Assembly (NCBI GenBank): GCA_033977485.1
Contig: CM066984.1
Coordinates: forward strand, 31,353,501 to 31,417,500
DNA from: Hydrangea macrophylla
Taxonomy: Eukaryota > Streptophyta > Magnoliopsida > Cornales > Hydrangeaceae
Reading direction: 5' to 3'
Length of the DNA stretch: 64,000 bases
Numbering within the stretch: position 1 is the first letter of the stretch; each line of letters opens with the position of its first letter. Positions 1 through 10,919 of this stretch are shown one piece after another. The notes under the pieces are model-generated. The model worked only from the letters and a program-made list of their open reading frames with translations, was not told the DNA's origin and did no database searches. The position numbers were made by a program, and so were the translations under genes.

Positions 1-127
1 TTTCATGACCAAACCCCAGAACAGGAGCCAAGGAGGGGGTAGTGCTAATTCTACATCTGATATGAAGGGCAAGTGTTATGATTGTGGAGTGTTTGGGCAC
101 CAAACCAAGGATTGCCCGAGGAGGTAA
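1..127 (+). pseudogene. gag C-terminus with CCHC zinc knuckle
   Basis: The frame ending at the TAA at 125-127 contains CYDCGVFGHQTKDC (bases 74-115), a CX2CX4HX4C nucleic-acid-binding knuckle typical of retroelement nucleocapsid. The stop lies just after the knuckle, where an intact gag-pol would probably read on into the protease frame. It may be a CAA to TAA change, like the other stops in this element. Only the last ~40 residues are in the window. Confidence 0.85.
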
Positions 128-148
128 CCTCAGCAAGGAGTTAGTTCT

Positions 149-760
149 ATGGCTTCTAGTGGTTCGAAGCCTAAGCAGACTAATGACTGGGGACAAAGGA
201 CGGAACAACGTCAAGGAAGAGCATATCAGATGAACCCAGTGGATATGACTGCTTCAGAGACAGTAGTCTCAGGTATGGTGCTTGTATGTTCACACTTAGC
301 ACGCATACTTGTCGACTCGGGATCTATGCATTCATTTGTATCGCATGCCTTTGTTGAACATTTGAATGTTAAATCGGTATCGTTAGAATATGAATTGTCT
401 ATTTCTGTGCCACTTAGTAAATCAATAATGACGTCTACGATATATAAGAACTGTGAGATCAAACTAGGTGAGAAGTTGATGACCGTAGACCTTATACCGA
501 TTGCGGTGAACCATTTTGATGTGATACTGGGAATGGATTGGTTAGCTTTTAACCAAGCCACAATAGACTGTGAACGGAAAGAGGTTAATTTTCGATCCCC
601 GGTGCATGGGAACTTTTGTTTCCAAGGGAATGGGGTTATACAGCCGTCGTATTTGATTTCAGCTATCCGAGCGGAAAGGTTATTGAAAAAGGGATGTCAA
701 GGATTCCTATGTTCAGTAACCGATGTCTCAGCGACCGAATTCAAAATAGAAGACATTCCG
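149..760 (+). pseudogene. aspartic protease domain of chromovirus pol
   Basis: The retropepsin-like active site reads [13 protein letters not shown], with the catalytic Asp in the codon at 314-316. A hydrophobic flap region and the segment [10 protein letters not shown] (about 520-550) follow, as is usual for plant Gypsy proteases. The frame is open from 149 and runs directly into RT. The ATG at 149 is only the first Met after the upstream stop and is not a natural start. The protein would cut the Gag-Pol polyprotein. Confidence 0.88.
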
Positions 761-1500
761 ATAGTGCGAGAATATCCAGATGTATTTCCTGATGATCTAC
801 CCGATATTCTTATTGAAAGAGAGGTTGAGTTCACCATTGAGGTTATACCAGACGCAAGACCCGTATCAAAGGCACCGTATAGAATGGCACCCATAGAATT
901 GAAAGAGCTGAAAATCCAACTACAAGAGCTACTTTACAAGGGTTTCATTCGACCAAGTATTTCGCCGTGGGGCGCTCCAGTATTGTTTGTAAAGAAGAAA
1001 GATGGCTCCATGCGTATGTGTGTTGATTACCGGGAACTGAACAAGTTAACGATTAAGAACAAGTATCCACTGCCGAGAATCGATGACCTATTTGATCAAC
1101 TTCGTGGGGCTCAAGTATTTTCGAAAATAGATTTGAGATCAGGTGAAGATGTTGAGAAAACAGCTTTTAGAACGCGCTACGGACATTATGAGTTCATAGT
1201 CATGCCGTTTGGGGTTACGAATGCACCAGCCGCGTTCATGGATCTTATGAATCGAGTGTTCAAGGATTATCTGGATGACTTTGTGATTGTATTCATTGAC
1301 GATATTTTTATCTATTCACCGAGTGAGATAGAACACGAGAATCACTTGAGGTTGATACTTCAGAGATTGCGAGAGAAGCAATTATTTGGTAAATTCAAGA
1401 AATATGAATTTTAGTTGTCTAGTATTACTTTTCTTGGTCACGTGATTGACAAGAATGGAGTATCAGTTGATCCTCACAAAGTAGAAGCTATATCTAATTG
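761..1500 (+). pseudogene. reverse transcriptase domain of chromovirus pol
   Basis: Recognisable blocks are [28 protein letters not shown] (first catalytic Asp), the [12 protein letters not shown] block and IDDIFIYS (the catalytic Asp pair). After KIDLRSG about eight residues of the usual YHQ-type block are missing, although the frame is kept, so the enzyme would lack a conserved part of its palm. A stop at 1412-1414 sits where a Trp codon is expected, before the LSSITFLGH thumb segment; a second, at 1529-1531, sits where Arg is expected before [12 protein letters not shown]. Confidence 0.92.
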
Positions 1501-1531
1501 GCAAAGACCGACTTTCGTATCCGAAATTTGA

Positions 1532-1960
1532 AGTTTCTTGGGATTAGCGGGATACTACCGCCGTTTTATTGAACATTTCTCGAAGATTTCATTGCCAATG
1601 ACAAAGTTAATGAGAAAGGGTGTTATCTTTGAATGGAGTCAGGAATGTGAAGACAGTTTTCAAGAATTGAAAGCACGACTAACGAGAGCACCTATTCTGA
1701 CAATACCAACCGGAACCGAGGGGTTGATCTATAGTGATGCGTCGCATCAAGGGTTGGGATGCGTGTTGATGCAAGGTGGTAAAGTAATTGCATATGCTTC
1801 TAGGCAGTTAAAAACACATGAGGTTAACTATCCGACCCATGATCTTGAGTTAGCCGCAGTAATTCATGCTTTAAAAATTTGGAGACACTATCTGTATGGA
1901 GAGAAATGTGAGATTTTCACCGACCACAAGAGTTTGAAGTACAACAAAAAGAATTGGTAA
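1532..1960 (+). pseudogene. RNase H domain of chromovirus pol, C-terminally deleted
   Basis: [16 protein letters not shown] (end of RT thumb/connection) leads into the RNase H core: [15 protein letters not shown] (first Asp), the ELAAVIHAL helix (catalytic Glu) and the [10 protein letters not shown] strand (next Asp). The sequence then jumps to an unrelated NKKNW end and a stop. The last RNase H segment, which normally carries the final Asp before integrase (an ADALSR-like block), is deleted. Confidence 0.9.
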
Positions 1961-3240
1961 AAGAGATGGAACGCTTAGAGTTGGATGTGATTCCAGGAAC
2001 CAATGATGGCGTAATGATGGCGATCATTGCATACCCAGATATTATTGATGAGATCAAGAAGGAACAATTTAACGATGTCTATTTATACAAAATGAGGGAC
2101 GAGATACCTTTGGGAAAGCGACCTGGTTTTGTATTAGGATAATGAACGTTGAAACTGGGAAACCGATTATGTGTACCGAATGTGAAAGACTTGAAAGAGA
2201 GAATTGTAGAAGAAGCTCATAGTACAAAATATTCAGTGCACCCGGGAAGTAATAAAATGTACAGAAACCTAAGGGAAAATTTTTGGTGGAAGGGTATGAA
2301 GCGTGAAGTCGCTAAATTTGTATCTGAATGTTCGACATGTCAACAGGTCAAAGCAGAGAGACAAGTGCCCGCGGGGTTACTACAGCCATTGCCAGTGTCA
2401 GAATGGAAGTGGGAAGAGATCACGATGGACTTTGTTTCTGGATTTCCGCGATCGCGTAACAAGAATGACAAGATTTGGGTTATAGCCGACCGATTAACCA
2501 AGTCAGCTCATTTTCTACCAATTAAGACTAAGCCGTCCAAATTAGCAGAATTGTATGTGAAAGAGATTGTAAGGCTACATGGAGTCCCAGCTGTGATTGT
2601 ATCAGTTCGCGATAGTAGTTTTACGTTAAGGTTTTGGGGAAGATTGCAAAAGGCTATTGGTACGAAATTGAGTTTCAGTACTGCATTTCATCCTCAGACC
2701 GATGGACAGTCAGAGCGCATGATTCAGACGCTAGAGGATATGTTGAGACTTTGTGTATTAGATTTTGGGAGCGATTGGGAGAAACATCTACCGTTTATTG
2801 AATTTGCGTATAACAACGAATTTTAGTCAAGTATTGGTATGGCACCATATGAAGCTTTGCATGGGCGTAAATGTCGATCGCCGGTTTGTTGGACTGAGGT
2901 TGGAGAAAGGAAGTTGTTAGGACCTGAGTTAATACAAGTGACTACTGAGAAGGTAAAGTTGATTCAGGATCGACTTAAGGTAGCTCAGAGCCGATATAAG
3001 AGTTATGCAGACTCGAAACGGCGACCGATGACGTTCGAAGTAGGTGACTTTGTTTACTTACGAGTATCGCCTTCGAAAGGCATTGTCCGATTTGGAAAGC
3101 GGGGAAAGCTCAATCCAAGATTTATAGAACCTTTTGAGATCCTAGAGAGAGTAGGTCCAGTGGCTTATCGATTGGCCTTGTCATCAGGGTTGGAACATGT
3201 GCATAACGTATTTCACGTATCAATGTTGAGACGTTGTATG
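1961..3240 (+). pseudogene. integrase of chromovirus pol
   Basis: The HHCC zinc-binding head is present (AHSTKYSVHPG, then ECSTCQQVK at about 2320-2350). The catalytic core starts at ITMDFVSG (first Asp) and ends at DGQSERMIQTLED (Glu). The middle acidic motif, normally SDRD, reads SVRD, so the Asp taken as catalytic is replaced by Val. Stops lie at 2140-2142 and at 2824-2826, the latter before SSIGMAPYEALHG. The VGDFVYLRVSP block (about 3040-3070) is the C-terminal GPF/Y-type region. All domains are in family order; the reading frame is broken. Confidence 0.9.
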
Positions 3241-3462
3241 ACTGATACGAGTAAGATCATTGTACCTGAACCGCTGCAAATTCAGGGGGACTTAACTTAT
3301 GTGGAACAACCGGTAGAGATTCTAGATCGAAGGGAACAAGTCTTAAGAACTAAGACGATTCCAATGGTAAAAGTATTGTGGCGTAGTCACACGGTGGAAG
3401 AAGCTACATAGGAAAGTGAGGAAGACATGAGGAATGAGTATCCGTACTTATTCGACGCATGA
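3241..3462 (+). pseudogene. C-terminal chromodomain of integrase
   Basis: After the conserved HNVFHVSMLRR the frame carries a stretch ending in VEILDRREQVLRTKTIPMVK, then VLWRSHTVEEAT. This is the weakly conserved chromodomain of plant chromoviruses, thought to steer insertion into heterochromatin. A TAG at 3409-3411 stands where Trp is expected; after it the frame continues ESEEDMRNEYPYLF, close to the usual family end, to a stop at 3460-3462. Confidence 0.8.
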
Positions 3463-3490
3463 GGTAAAGTTTGGGAAAAACTTCCTTTTT

Positions 3491-3502
3491 GGAGGGGAGA
3501 GT
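3491..3502 (+). other. polypurine tract of the chromovirus
   Basis: A purine run GGAGGGGAGAG directly precedes the TGTCAC start of the 3' LTR, the position where plus-strand DNA synthesis is primed. Confidence 0.8.
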
Positions 3503-4016
3503 TGTCACACCCGTTCCAGAAATTTATGATTTTTAAAATGTATCATTTGAGATTTTTTTTGAAATTATTAATGTTATTAATAATTTGAGTTGAGGTTGAC
3601 TGTGAGTCAACGGTAAGGTGTCAGTGAGGACACGGGAACATGATAGTTCATATGGCATGAGCATGAGTAAATAGCATTTATATGATTTAAATGTTATTTG
3701 ACTTATATGGTATTTTGTGAATAGTAATTATACCTGTGTAGTATAATTCTGGTATTTGGATACTTTAGTATATCATTTTGAGAACTGTGGTGAGAACGTG
3801 AGTGGTACGTTAATTAAAAAGGTAGGTTGTGTAGAGATTTCACATATTATAGTTTTCGGACGTTTTTTTCGACCCAAACGAAACCTAGTCGAAAGCTTTT
3901 GAAATTTATAGCTTTCACTCGTAAAGTTATAAAATGGACGTGTGCGAAGTTTCATGGGTTAATTAGAAGTTTGAGAAACTTGCGGGGAGGTAAACGTAAT
4001 TTCCAGAACGTTTGTC

Positions 4017-4024
4017 TATATATA
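4017..4024 (+). promoter_or_regulatory. TATA box of the chromovirus LTR
   Basis: TATATATA, about 515 bp into the LTR, is followed some 45 bp downstream by a GA-rich leader (GAGAGAGGAGAGAG), a usual core-promoter layout in plant LTRs. Confidence 0.6.
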
Positions 4025-5117
4025 GATTAGGATGAGATCTCAATCTCATCCAAACTTTCCAAAATATCTAGAGAGAGGAGAGAGAAAGGGAGATTAGAGC
4101 CAACGGGCTTTTCGACGACAGACGACGACCTTCCGTCCGTCAGTTTTTCTCCAGATTCAAGATTTGAACTCGTGGAGGTAAGATTTTCGTTTTAATACTA
4201 CTTAGGTCGTGTTTGGCCAAGTTTTGTAAAAATCTTAATTTTAGACTTTTGGGAAAAACAGGTATCAACTTGTAGGAATTTTCTTTAATTCGAAATCCGA
4301 CGATTAATTAGCCTTCTAGTCGATCCTTCAAAGTTTAGGGGAAATCGCACGAGGTATGAAGTTCTAACTTATGAAATATAAAGAAATACATGTTTTATAT
4401 TTCGACGACGAAATTGAGATCCGGGCGAAATCCATGTGTTAATTGTAGGCCCGTTAATTATGCACGCGCTAAATTGTGAAAAGCATGTCTACTTTTACGC
4501 GAGCACGTTGAGTTGTCTATGTGGGTCAAAGGGGAGTCTTATACAAATTCATGCCGGAGTAAGCTTCTCGTTGTTTGAGAATTTGAGTAGCGAAGGCTAC
4601 TGTGCATGGTTGTAGGCTTGGACTTGCCATGACACTTGTGGGATGTAATGGTTGTAGGCTTGGACTTGCCATTGACATCGCGGTTTAAGGCTTGGACTTG
4701 CCGCTACCGGATGAATGCGTATTTTTCTCCCTAGAGACTATTGATATGACTTATGAGATTAAAGCATGTTTTGTCATATATTGCATATGTTAGACTTGTG
4801 CACTCAACATATAGCTGAGCAGTGGAGATGTACTCCATTGCAGGTAAAAAGAAAGACAAGAGAAAGCATGAGGAGTGAGGCCGGGGAATGCCGGGAAATC
4901 AACTGTTTATATTTTGTTCTACTCTGAACTTGTAATAAAAACCTTGAATTCGTAATATGTTGTAATATAATCTGAACTTAGATTTAGTACTTGTAATCCC
5001 TAGTAAACGCTCTTGTATTTATGTTTTGAATGATGGAATAGAGTAGTTATATGTTGGTTTGGAATTGGAAAAACCTTGAGTGGGAAAGCTGCAGTTTTGG
5101 GAGTTGCTGATAGAGAT

Positions 5118-5407
5118 CAGTCGACTGGTTTTTGATCCAGTCGACTGGATCGCTGTATTGAATTGGTTACTGCTTGGTTTCGTCTGAGGTTCAGTCGACT
5201 GGGTTGAGAAAACAGTCGACTGGATGGAGCCCCAGGCCATGACATTCTGCTGGAGTAGGGTACCAGTCGACTGGACTTCTTCAGTCGACTGAAAATTGTA
5301 GGCACCAGTCGACTGGGTCCCCGACACAGTCGACTGGGTGGGCTGTTATGTTTGGAAACCTTACTGTTTGAGATCACCAGTCCACCGGACTTGCGATCAG
5401 TCGACTG
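5118..5407 (+). repeat. array of CAGTCGACTG palindromes in the LTR
   Basis: Nine perfect copies of the self-complementary decamer CAGTCGACTG start at 5118, 5138, 5192, 5213, 5264, 5282, 5306, 5327 and 5398. A degenerate copy, CAGTCCACCG, is at 5378. Spacers are irregular (8 to 61 bp) and unlike each other, so this is not a simple tandem repeat: only the palindrome is conserved. Most copies are followed by G or GG. Confidence 0.93.
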
Positions 5408-5639
5408 GGTTTCTGTTTTCAAAACTGTTTTCTTTTGAAAGGATTCAAAGGGCCAAAACTTTTTATAACTCCAATTTTTCAAGGGATTCGTCCACTCAGA
5501 GGGATATGTTCCTAAGTTTTAAAATACCCAGGGTTGTTTTAACAGTTCTTTCCGCTGCGTATCGTTATATTGATGTTGGATGAGCCTTGGTGGCGTGCCA
5601 CGTGCCCTATTTCCACACGTAGTGGGATAGGTCGTGACA

Positions 5640-6458
5640 ATGTCATTTTATGTTAGAGTTAAGGGACAATTAAGATTCTCGATTAAGAAAAGATCCTCTA
5701 TAAATAAATATTAAATAAAATTTCACTAGACCATTGATGAAATTTCTAGTTTTATAGTATTTTTGTTTATAATAAATTTTCCCTATATTTATGTTCAATT
5801 AATCAATAATCATTGTCCTATTGCCTTGTGGCAATTCCAAATTTTGTTGTCACGTACGACACGAGGGCATTGTACAGATAGACAGGGTGGTCCCATGGGT
5901 CCTCTAGTTTATGGCTGAAAACACATTGGAGCTTAGTGGTTTATACACAGAGATTTTTGTTCCCATACTTACCCTTGTTTTCCATGTTATATACACAAAT
6001 AACCTTCCATCCTTGGGTTTTCATCGATCTGCACCTCACATTTCTCACTTTACCTGGATGTACAATACACGATGCTGCATGTACTTATCCGAAATGCATG
6101 ATGTTGGTGTAGAATATTTGCCCCTCGATCTGTACTCCTACTTGTAATGATATAGTGTCCATACCATGCATACCATGATCTCAACCGATATTGTGTGGGA
6201 TCACCTAAAATAACTTTGATTGAAAATTCATGAGATCCTACTAATTGAGTTCCATTATCACATCGGAAATGAAATTTAGAAACCTTATTCTACTATTGAA
6301 AAATAGCTATTATGGCTGCCTTGTTTCGCACTTGAAATTTAGTTAGACCTCAAGGAACGGAGGAAAGAGAAGAGTTTAATATAATGAAAGAAAAAATATG
6401 TATAGAAAGGGAAGTATAACATCTTTTATTTTCTAGATCAACATATATAACCAACTTA
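5640..6458. other. unassigned intergenic DNA
   Basis: AT-rich sequence outside the chromovirus LTR. A 78-codon plus-strand frame at 5911-6147 has no recognisable motif and is probably chance. No repeat or RNA gene was recognised. Confidence 0.6.
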
Positions 6459-6743
6459 GGCTTAGTTTGGGCCCCCACGTGGTGCTTCTCTTTTTTTAAA
6501 GCACAATTTAATGTTAATTCATTTAGTAACTAATTTATGAGTTTTGTAAAAATTGAACTTAGGGCTTTTTTTGAGGGAGCTTTTAAAAGCTCTAAAATGG
6601 AGCTTTTAAAAGCCCAATGTTACTTTTTGGTTTCATGATGTTTTTTTGAAGAGTAGTGTGTCACTTGTATAAAATTATCAAAGAACTTAATAACAAATTT
6701 CATAAGCTCCTTTTAAAAAGCCACATGAGGGCCAAACTAAGCC
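6459..6743. mobile_element. Tourist-like MITE (PIF/Harbinger type), 285 bp
   Basis: The ends are inverted repeats: GGCTTAGTTTGGGCC at the left and, read on the other strand, GGCTTAGTTTGGCCC at the right. Similarity continues inward for about 25 bp (CCACGTGG against TCATGTGG). TTA lies on both sides (6456-6458 and 6744-6746), the 3-bp target duplication typical of PIF/Harbinger MITEs. The inside is AT-rich and non-coding, with a GAGCTTTTAAAAGCTC-like palindrome. Confidence 0.8.
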
Positions 6744-6900
6744 TTAGAATCAAGGTACATATGAAGAAGGGGAAAAAAAGTATTAACACTTGATTGCCCA
6801 TCTCCTAACCAAATCAAGAGGGAGAATGGAAATTATTATTTTTAGACCCAGTTTTAATTTGTTAATAGCTATAAATAAAAGAAATGAATTTTCCTTTCAA
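6744..6900. other. unassigned AT-rich DNA
   Basis: The segment between the MITE and the duplicated segment; no gene or known repeat seen. Confidence 0.5.
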
Positions 6901-7230
6901 ATTTGCTACAAAGTGAACATATTAAAATTCAACATAGTCTTTCCCATAAAATGGAAAAAAACATTTTAAAGATATATAAAAAAAAAAGGTCAAATTGTTA
7001 TACCAAAATGATAATATGCTATGTTAAAGGTGTACTAGGTTAGGTAAAAAATAAAAAATAAAAAAATCAACTTTGCTTTTTCTAATTTGCTGCAAAGTGA
7101 ACAAATTGTAGTTCAACCTAGCTAGTCTTTCCCATTAAACAGAAAAACATTTAAAAAAAAATGTATAAAAAAGTTCAAATTGTTATACCAAAGTGATAAA
7201 ATGCTGGTATGTTAAAGACACGAGGTTAGC
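6901..7230. repeat. two diverged direct copies of a ~145-bp segment
   Basis: Copy 1 (about 6901-7043) and copy 2 (about 7085-7230) both run through GCAAAGTGAAC-like, TAGTCTTTCCCAT, CAAATTGTTATACCAAA and TATGTTAAAG blocks in the same order and orientation, about 185 bp apart. They differ by point changes and A-tract lengths. No coding content. This could be a local tandem duplication or the ends of an unrecognised small element. Confidence 0.8.
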
Positions 7231-8041
7231 TCAAATTAGAAGGCTTTACGTGTTGATAACTCGAGTTTGCAAATTGAAATTCCAGTTAAGCGATGTGCAT
7301 GGATCGTAGAATACTCTTTGACTTGTAGCAAGGCAGCCAAAGAATATTTTGATAAGAATTAAGAAGCAATTTGGTATTAAAAAAAATGACTGACATATAG
7401 ATTCTTGTGGGTGAAAAAGAAAATGGTAAAGGGTCACTGAATAATGTATCTAATGTGGTAATATTGAACGATAATAGGGGCAAAATAGTGAGGGAAAATA
7501 TTGTGGCATTGGGGTGAATCTAGTTTGTGGATGAGAATAAAAGATGAAGATTTGGTTGTACTAAGTTTCTCTTTGTAAGCCCTTATATTTTATTTTGCAA
7601 GACTTCGATCTCGTTGTCACTTTCTGATATTTTATGCACCCGTGATACTCTACTACTCTATGGTCAGTTGGCTGGGGCCCTAAATTGTGGGTCCCACTTA
7701 GCCAACAAGGAATAGCTTATCTGCCATCCATTTATTCATACTTAATTATATATTTTCAGTTGAAGTTCTGCCCGTGAACCCTATAATTTCCCCTTTCTTT
7801 CCTCGCTGTCTTGAGAAAAGGTGTAGGACTTGGGAACTTCTATGACACATTCCAAGCAAGCCCTTAGTGCATACTCGCATAATATACGTGTATATATACA
7901 GTGTTTATCATTGGAAGATTTAAATGAATATAACTTACTTCAATGAACAATATGTACTAGGTGAGTCACACTAGATCATTATCTTTTGTGTGGCTATCAA
8001 ATATGGGTAATATTTGGGAGATATCGAACGACATTTTTTTA
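7231..8041. other. unassigned intergenic DNA
   Basis: AT-rich; the only frames are about 60 codons on the minus strand (7246-7483), overlapping and without motifs. No tRNA, repeat or domain recognised. Confidence 0.5.
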
Positions 8042-8137
8042 GACACAACCTAAGAGATGTATCTATCTCTCTTATGTGTCACTGTAGGGTTCAGTGACAT
8101 CACAGAAGAGATATAGACACATCTTTTGAATTGTGTC
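8042..8137. repeat. near full-length hairpin (foldback MITE or miRNA-precursor-like)
   Basis: The 96-bp segment folds on itself. The left arm (8042-8083) begins GACACAA and ends TCACT; the right arm (8093-8137) is its complement with about eight mismatches and short bulges; the loop GTAGGGTTC is 9 nt. Flanking bases show only weak further complementarity and no clear target duplication. Confidence 0.8.
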
Positions 8138-9370
8138 CCAAAATTGTATCTTTGAGTTTGTCCCAATCTTGACTCATCAAGTATCAACTCTTCTCGAGCA
8201 TAGTTAGCTTGTCCTCTTTGAGACAGTGGGCCAACATATATACCATGTATTTTTATTTAAGCCTTCTAAGTTTTTTTCTTTTGCTAAAAACCAATATTTC
8301 ATTAGAAAAGAAACATCGAACAAAAGGAACAAAGTCACTAGTCCCATTGGTGGCTCTCCTGAAGAATAAAAGAAGAAAAGTCTTTGATGAGGGCAGTCCC
8401 AATTAAATTACAGTTCTTAGTATATTGGGTTAAATTGTGTGTAATATAATATGCAGATCTATCTACTTTTGAACCATTCCAAAATTAAAAAATCTAGACA
8501 AAAGACTCCCAGCTTCCAGAATAGGAGAATAAAAAAAATAGCCGGGGAAGGAATCCTAGATTCGAGAGAGGGTCACAAATAAGAAAGAGTCACCTTGAAA
8601 GATGACATTTTTGAAACTCGAAGAACCGACGTTCAAGATGGAATATATTTAATGAACAGTTGCATGAGAAAGTGGGGTCAACAGAGTTGGATTCCAAACA
8701 TGAGCATATATGAAGAATAAATCGCGTTGTCGTTTATGAAAACAGTAGCTAGGGCAAATGTGGTAGATTTGATCGCAATATGAAAAAAAAAACCCCTTAA
8801 CCCAAAGAGGTGGAGGGGAGGAACATTTTTCAATGTTGATGCCGACTTTTGGATGGATAAGTCTTTGAGCATTCCAATGCTCAGAAGCACAGGAGTTCAC
8901 AAAAGACTTCCAATAAGGAATAAAAATCACAATGTCATCGTGAAGGACGTTCCGAAGAGACCATCTATGTTCCATGACTATAGTAGAAAAAAGGGGAAGC
9001 CCCTAGCTTCTTTGGGAATGACACCTGAAGAAATGGAAGGTTTAAGAATAACCTCAATCCCATTTTAATACTTTCATTATGGTAAGAAGCGATGTCCAGA
9101 GGCCACCAGGATATGACCACGCTTGTTGACCATGCATGTGTTTGATCCCCTCGACCAGACCTTGCCCGAGGTCACCGAAGTACGCGAGCAGAGCTTAGCC
9201 CTCTTCCCATTAGACTTCTTCTTTAGGGACGGACAGACCTAGTTCAAGATGTTAACTGAGCCAAGCCAACAACAAGGAAAAGCCCTATTCTATTGGCTTA
9301 AGATTCTTGGGAAAGAGCAGGATATTTTAGTTCGAGAGAAACGGGATCTGTTGGTTAGGCGTCCACCGAT
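8138..9370. other. unassigned DNA between hairpin and LINE relic
   Basis: Short frames on both strands (for example 8649-8975 minus, 8853-9068 plus) carry no motif I recognise. The part next to 9370 may be the untranslated or eroded 3' end of the minus-strand LINE, but this cannot be shown from sequence alone. Confidence 0.45.
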
Positions 9371-10919
9371 TCATATGCTTCATAGAATTCTAGAAATTGA
9401 ACAGTTAAGGAATAAATGGTGAATGGATTCAAAAGGGTGATTACAAAGAACACAATGTAGATTATCAATGAAGAGTTGGGCAAACAAGATTGATTTTATA
9501 GGGGGCCTCAAAGACAATTTTCTAGAAAAAAATTTATTTCTTTTAGGAAGAAGGCATTCCAAAGCTTTCTCCAAGACTAAGTGATTTGAAAGGTGAATCT
9601 ACGGCTATGATTTTCAAGACATGCAGATTTAATTGAGAAAATGCCTTTGAGCTCAAGCAGTCATATAAGTTTATCAAAGTCTCTTCCAAAAGGCATGGAA
9701 AATACAGAGGATGACTTGTACCGAGGCATCTATGGAAATTTTTGAAAGCAATCCAACATCCTACCCTCTTCCAATGGCCAACGTGAGGTCTTTGACCTTG
9801 GAGGTTGGGGGCACTACTACCATCTTGCACATGCTTTTGAAATTTTTAAAAGAGAGGGCATCTAAGAGTCAGACCAAATATTAGTACTATTGCCTTTACG
9901 AAGGAGAGTATATGCACCCTTAAAAAAAAATAGGGCTAGCTTTAAGAATGCTTTTCCAAAGCCAAGATGTGGCTATGTTGAAGTCCTTTGTATATTTGAT
10001 TCTAACAAGACTCACTCAAGCTTTTTCCACATTCGATAAGACATGCCAACCGAGTTTTGCCAAGAGAACTTTATTATAATCTTTCATGCAGCGCAGACTT
10101 AACCCAACAAAAGTTGTGGAAAGCTTGGTACATCTTAAAACATAGGGATGCATGGAGAGTGAGAGTGGACATAGTATACACAGGGAGAGCTTAGGCTACA
10201 GTTTGAATAAGGGATAAAAGTAAGGCCTTCTAGCCTTGGATCCTTTTGGCAATCTTTTCAATCACATATGAGAAAGCTTTGATTCTTATTTACAGGAATA
10301 GAGGAGAAGGCCCAAATATTTTGAGTTGAGGGAGGCCATTTTTTAGGCTTGTTTGTCAAAAAATGGGCAGGGCGTTATCGAGGCAAGTATTCTAGTGAAC
10401 ATGATATTGGTTTTGGAGATGTTAATTTTCTTATTCGCAAAGACTAAGTGGTGAATACAAGGGAGTTCCTTCCTACTGCAATTGCCTTTAATGAATTCGA
10501 GATCTGTTTCTCTCTGGAATATGCGAGACAGAACCTTTGAGTAAATGATGAAAAGGAAGTGTGACAAAGGGTCACCTTGCATGAGTCCTTGATTTGGTTT
10601 GAAAAAACTTGTTGGGCAACCATTTACAAGACCAAAAAAGGAACAGTACGAGTTAGATCGCAAAATCCAATTACACTACTAGAGAAACCCAAACATTCTA
10701 GATAAGAAATAGGAAACGACCATTCGATCCCATGTAGGACTTTTCCATGTCAAATTTGATCTCCATGAGGCATCCCTTCCCTTTGTTATTGTGCATGTTC
10801 ATGGGCCAAGATGGAGTTATCATGGATCAGCTTCCAGAAATGAAATATGCTTGGACATGAGATAATTCTTTTAAGGTGAGATTTTAGTTTGAAAGAAAAG
10901 ATTTTGGAAATCACCATAT
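9371..10919 (-). pseudogene. L1-type LINE ORF2 relic: RT and C-terminal zinc domain
   Basis: Reading the minus strand from 10919 downward, with several frame shifts, the order fits a plant LINE ORF2. It runs VISKIFSFKLKSHLKRIIS and LIHDNSILAHEHAQ (10800-10915), KFDMEKSY (about 10745), LVNGCPTSFFKPNQGLMQGD then PLSHFLFIIYSKVLSR (10500-10640), a decayed active site FANKK where FADD is usual (about 10440), VLLAKLGWHV and SWLWKSILKAS downstream (9950-10080), and finally CVLCNHPFESIHHLFLNC (9390-9460), the zinc-binding RVT tail. More than ten stops and shifts make it non-functional. No endonuclease domain was found in the window. Confidence 0.85.

Larger units (their letters stand above)
1..5639 (+). 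mobile_element. Ty3/Gypsy chromovirus (Tekay/Del-like), 5' end outside window
   Basis: The domain order is gag zinc knuckle, aspartic protease, RT, RNase H, integrase and C-terminal chromodomain, followed by a polypurine tract and a 3' LTR. That order, with an integrase-linked chromodomain, defines plant chromoviruses; the wording of the chromodomain and of the GMAPYEALHGR region suggests the Tekay/Del clade. The 5' LTR, PBS and most of gag are upstream of base 1, so the target duplication cannot be tested. At least five in-frame stops and two internal deletions show that the copy is dead. Confidence 0.93.
3503..5639 (+). repeat. 3' LTR of the chromovirus (2137 bp)
   Basis: The LTR starts TGTCAC right after the polypurine tract and ends GTGACA, giving a perfect 6-bp terminal inverted repeat with TG...CA ends. 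A TATA box lies at 4017-4024 and an AATAAA-type signal at 4934-4939, so R probably starts near 4045. From 4560 to 4710 short direct repeats of a TAGGCTTGGACTTGCC motif occur. The distal part (5118-5407) holds the palindrome array described separately. No protein is expected. Confidence 0.88.

Noticed and set aside
5019..5482. Minus-strand proteins with repeated QSTG or SSRLV motifs
   Set aside because: The repeats come from the CAGTCGACTG palindrome array inside an LTR, read in two frames.
8649..9068. Short frames on both strands as genes
   Set aside because: Mutually overlapping on opposite strands, without recognisable motif or codon pattern.
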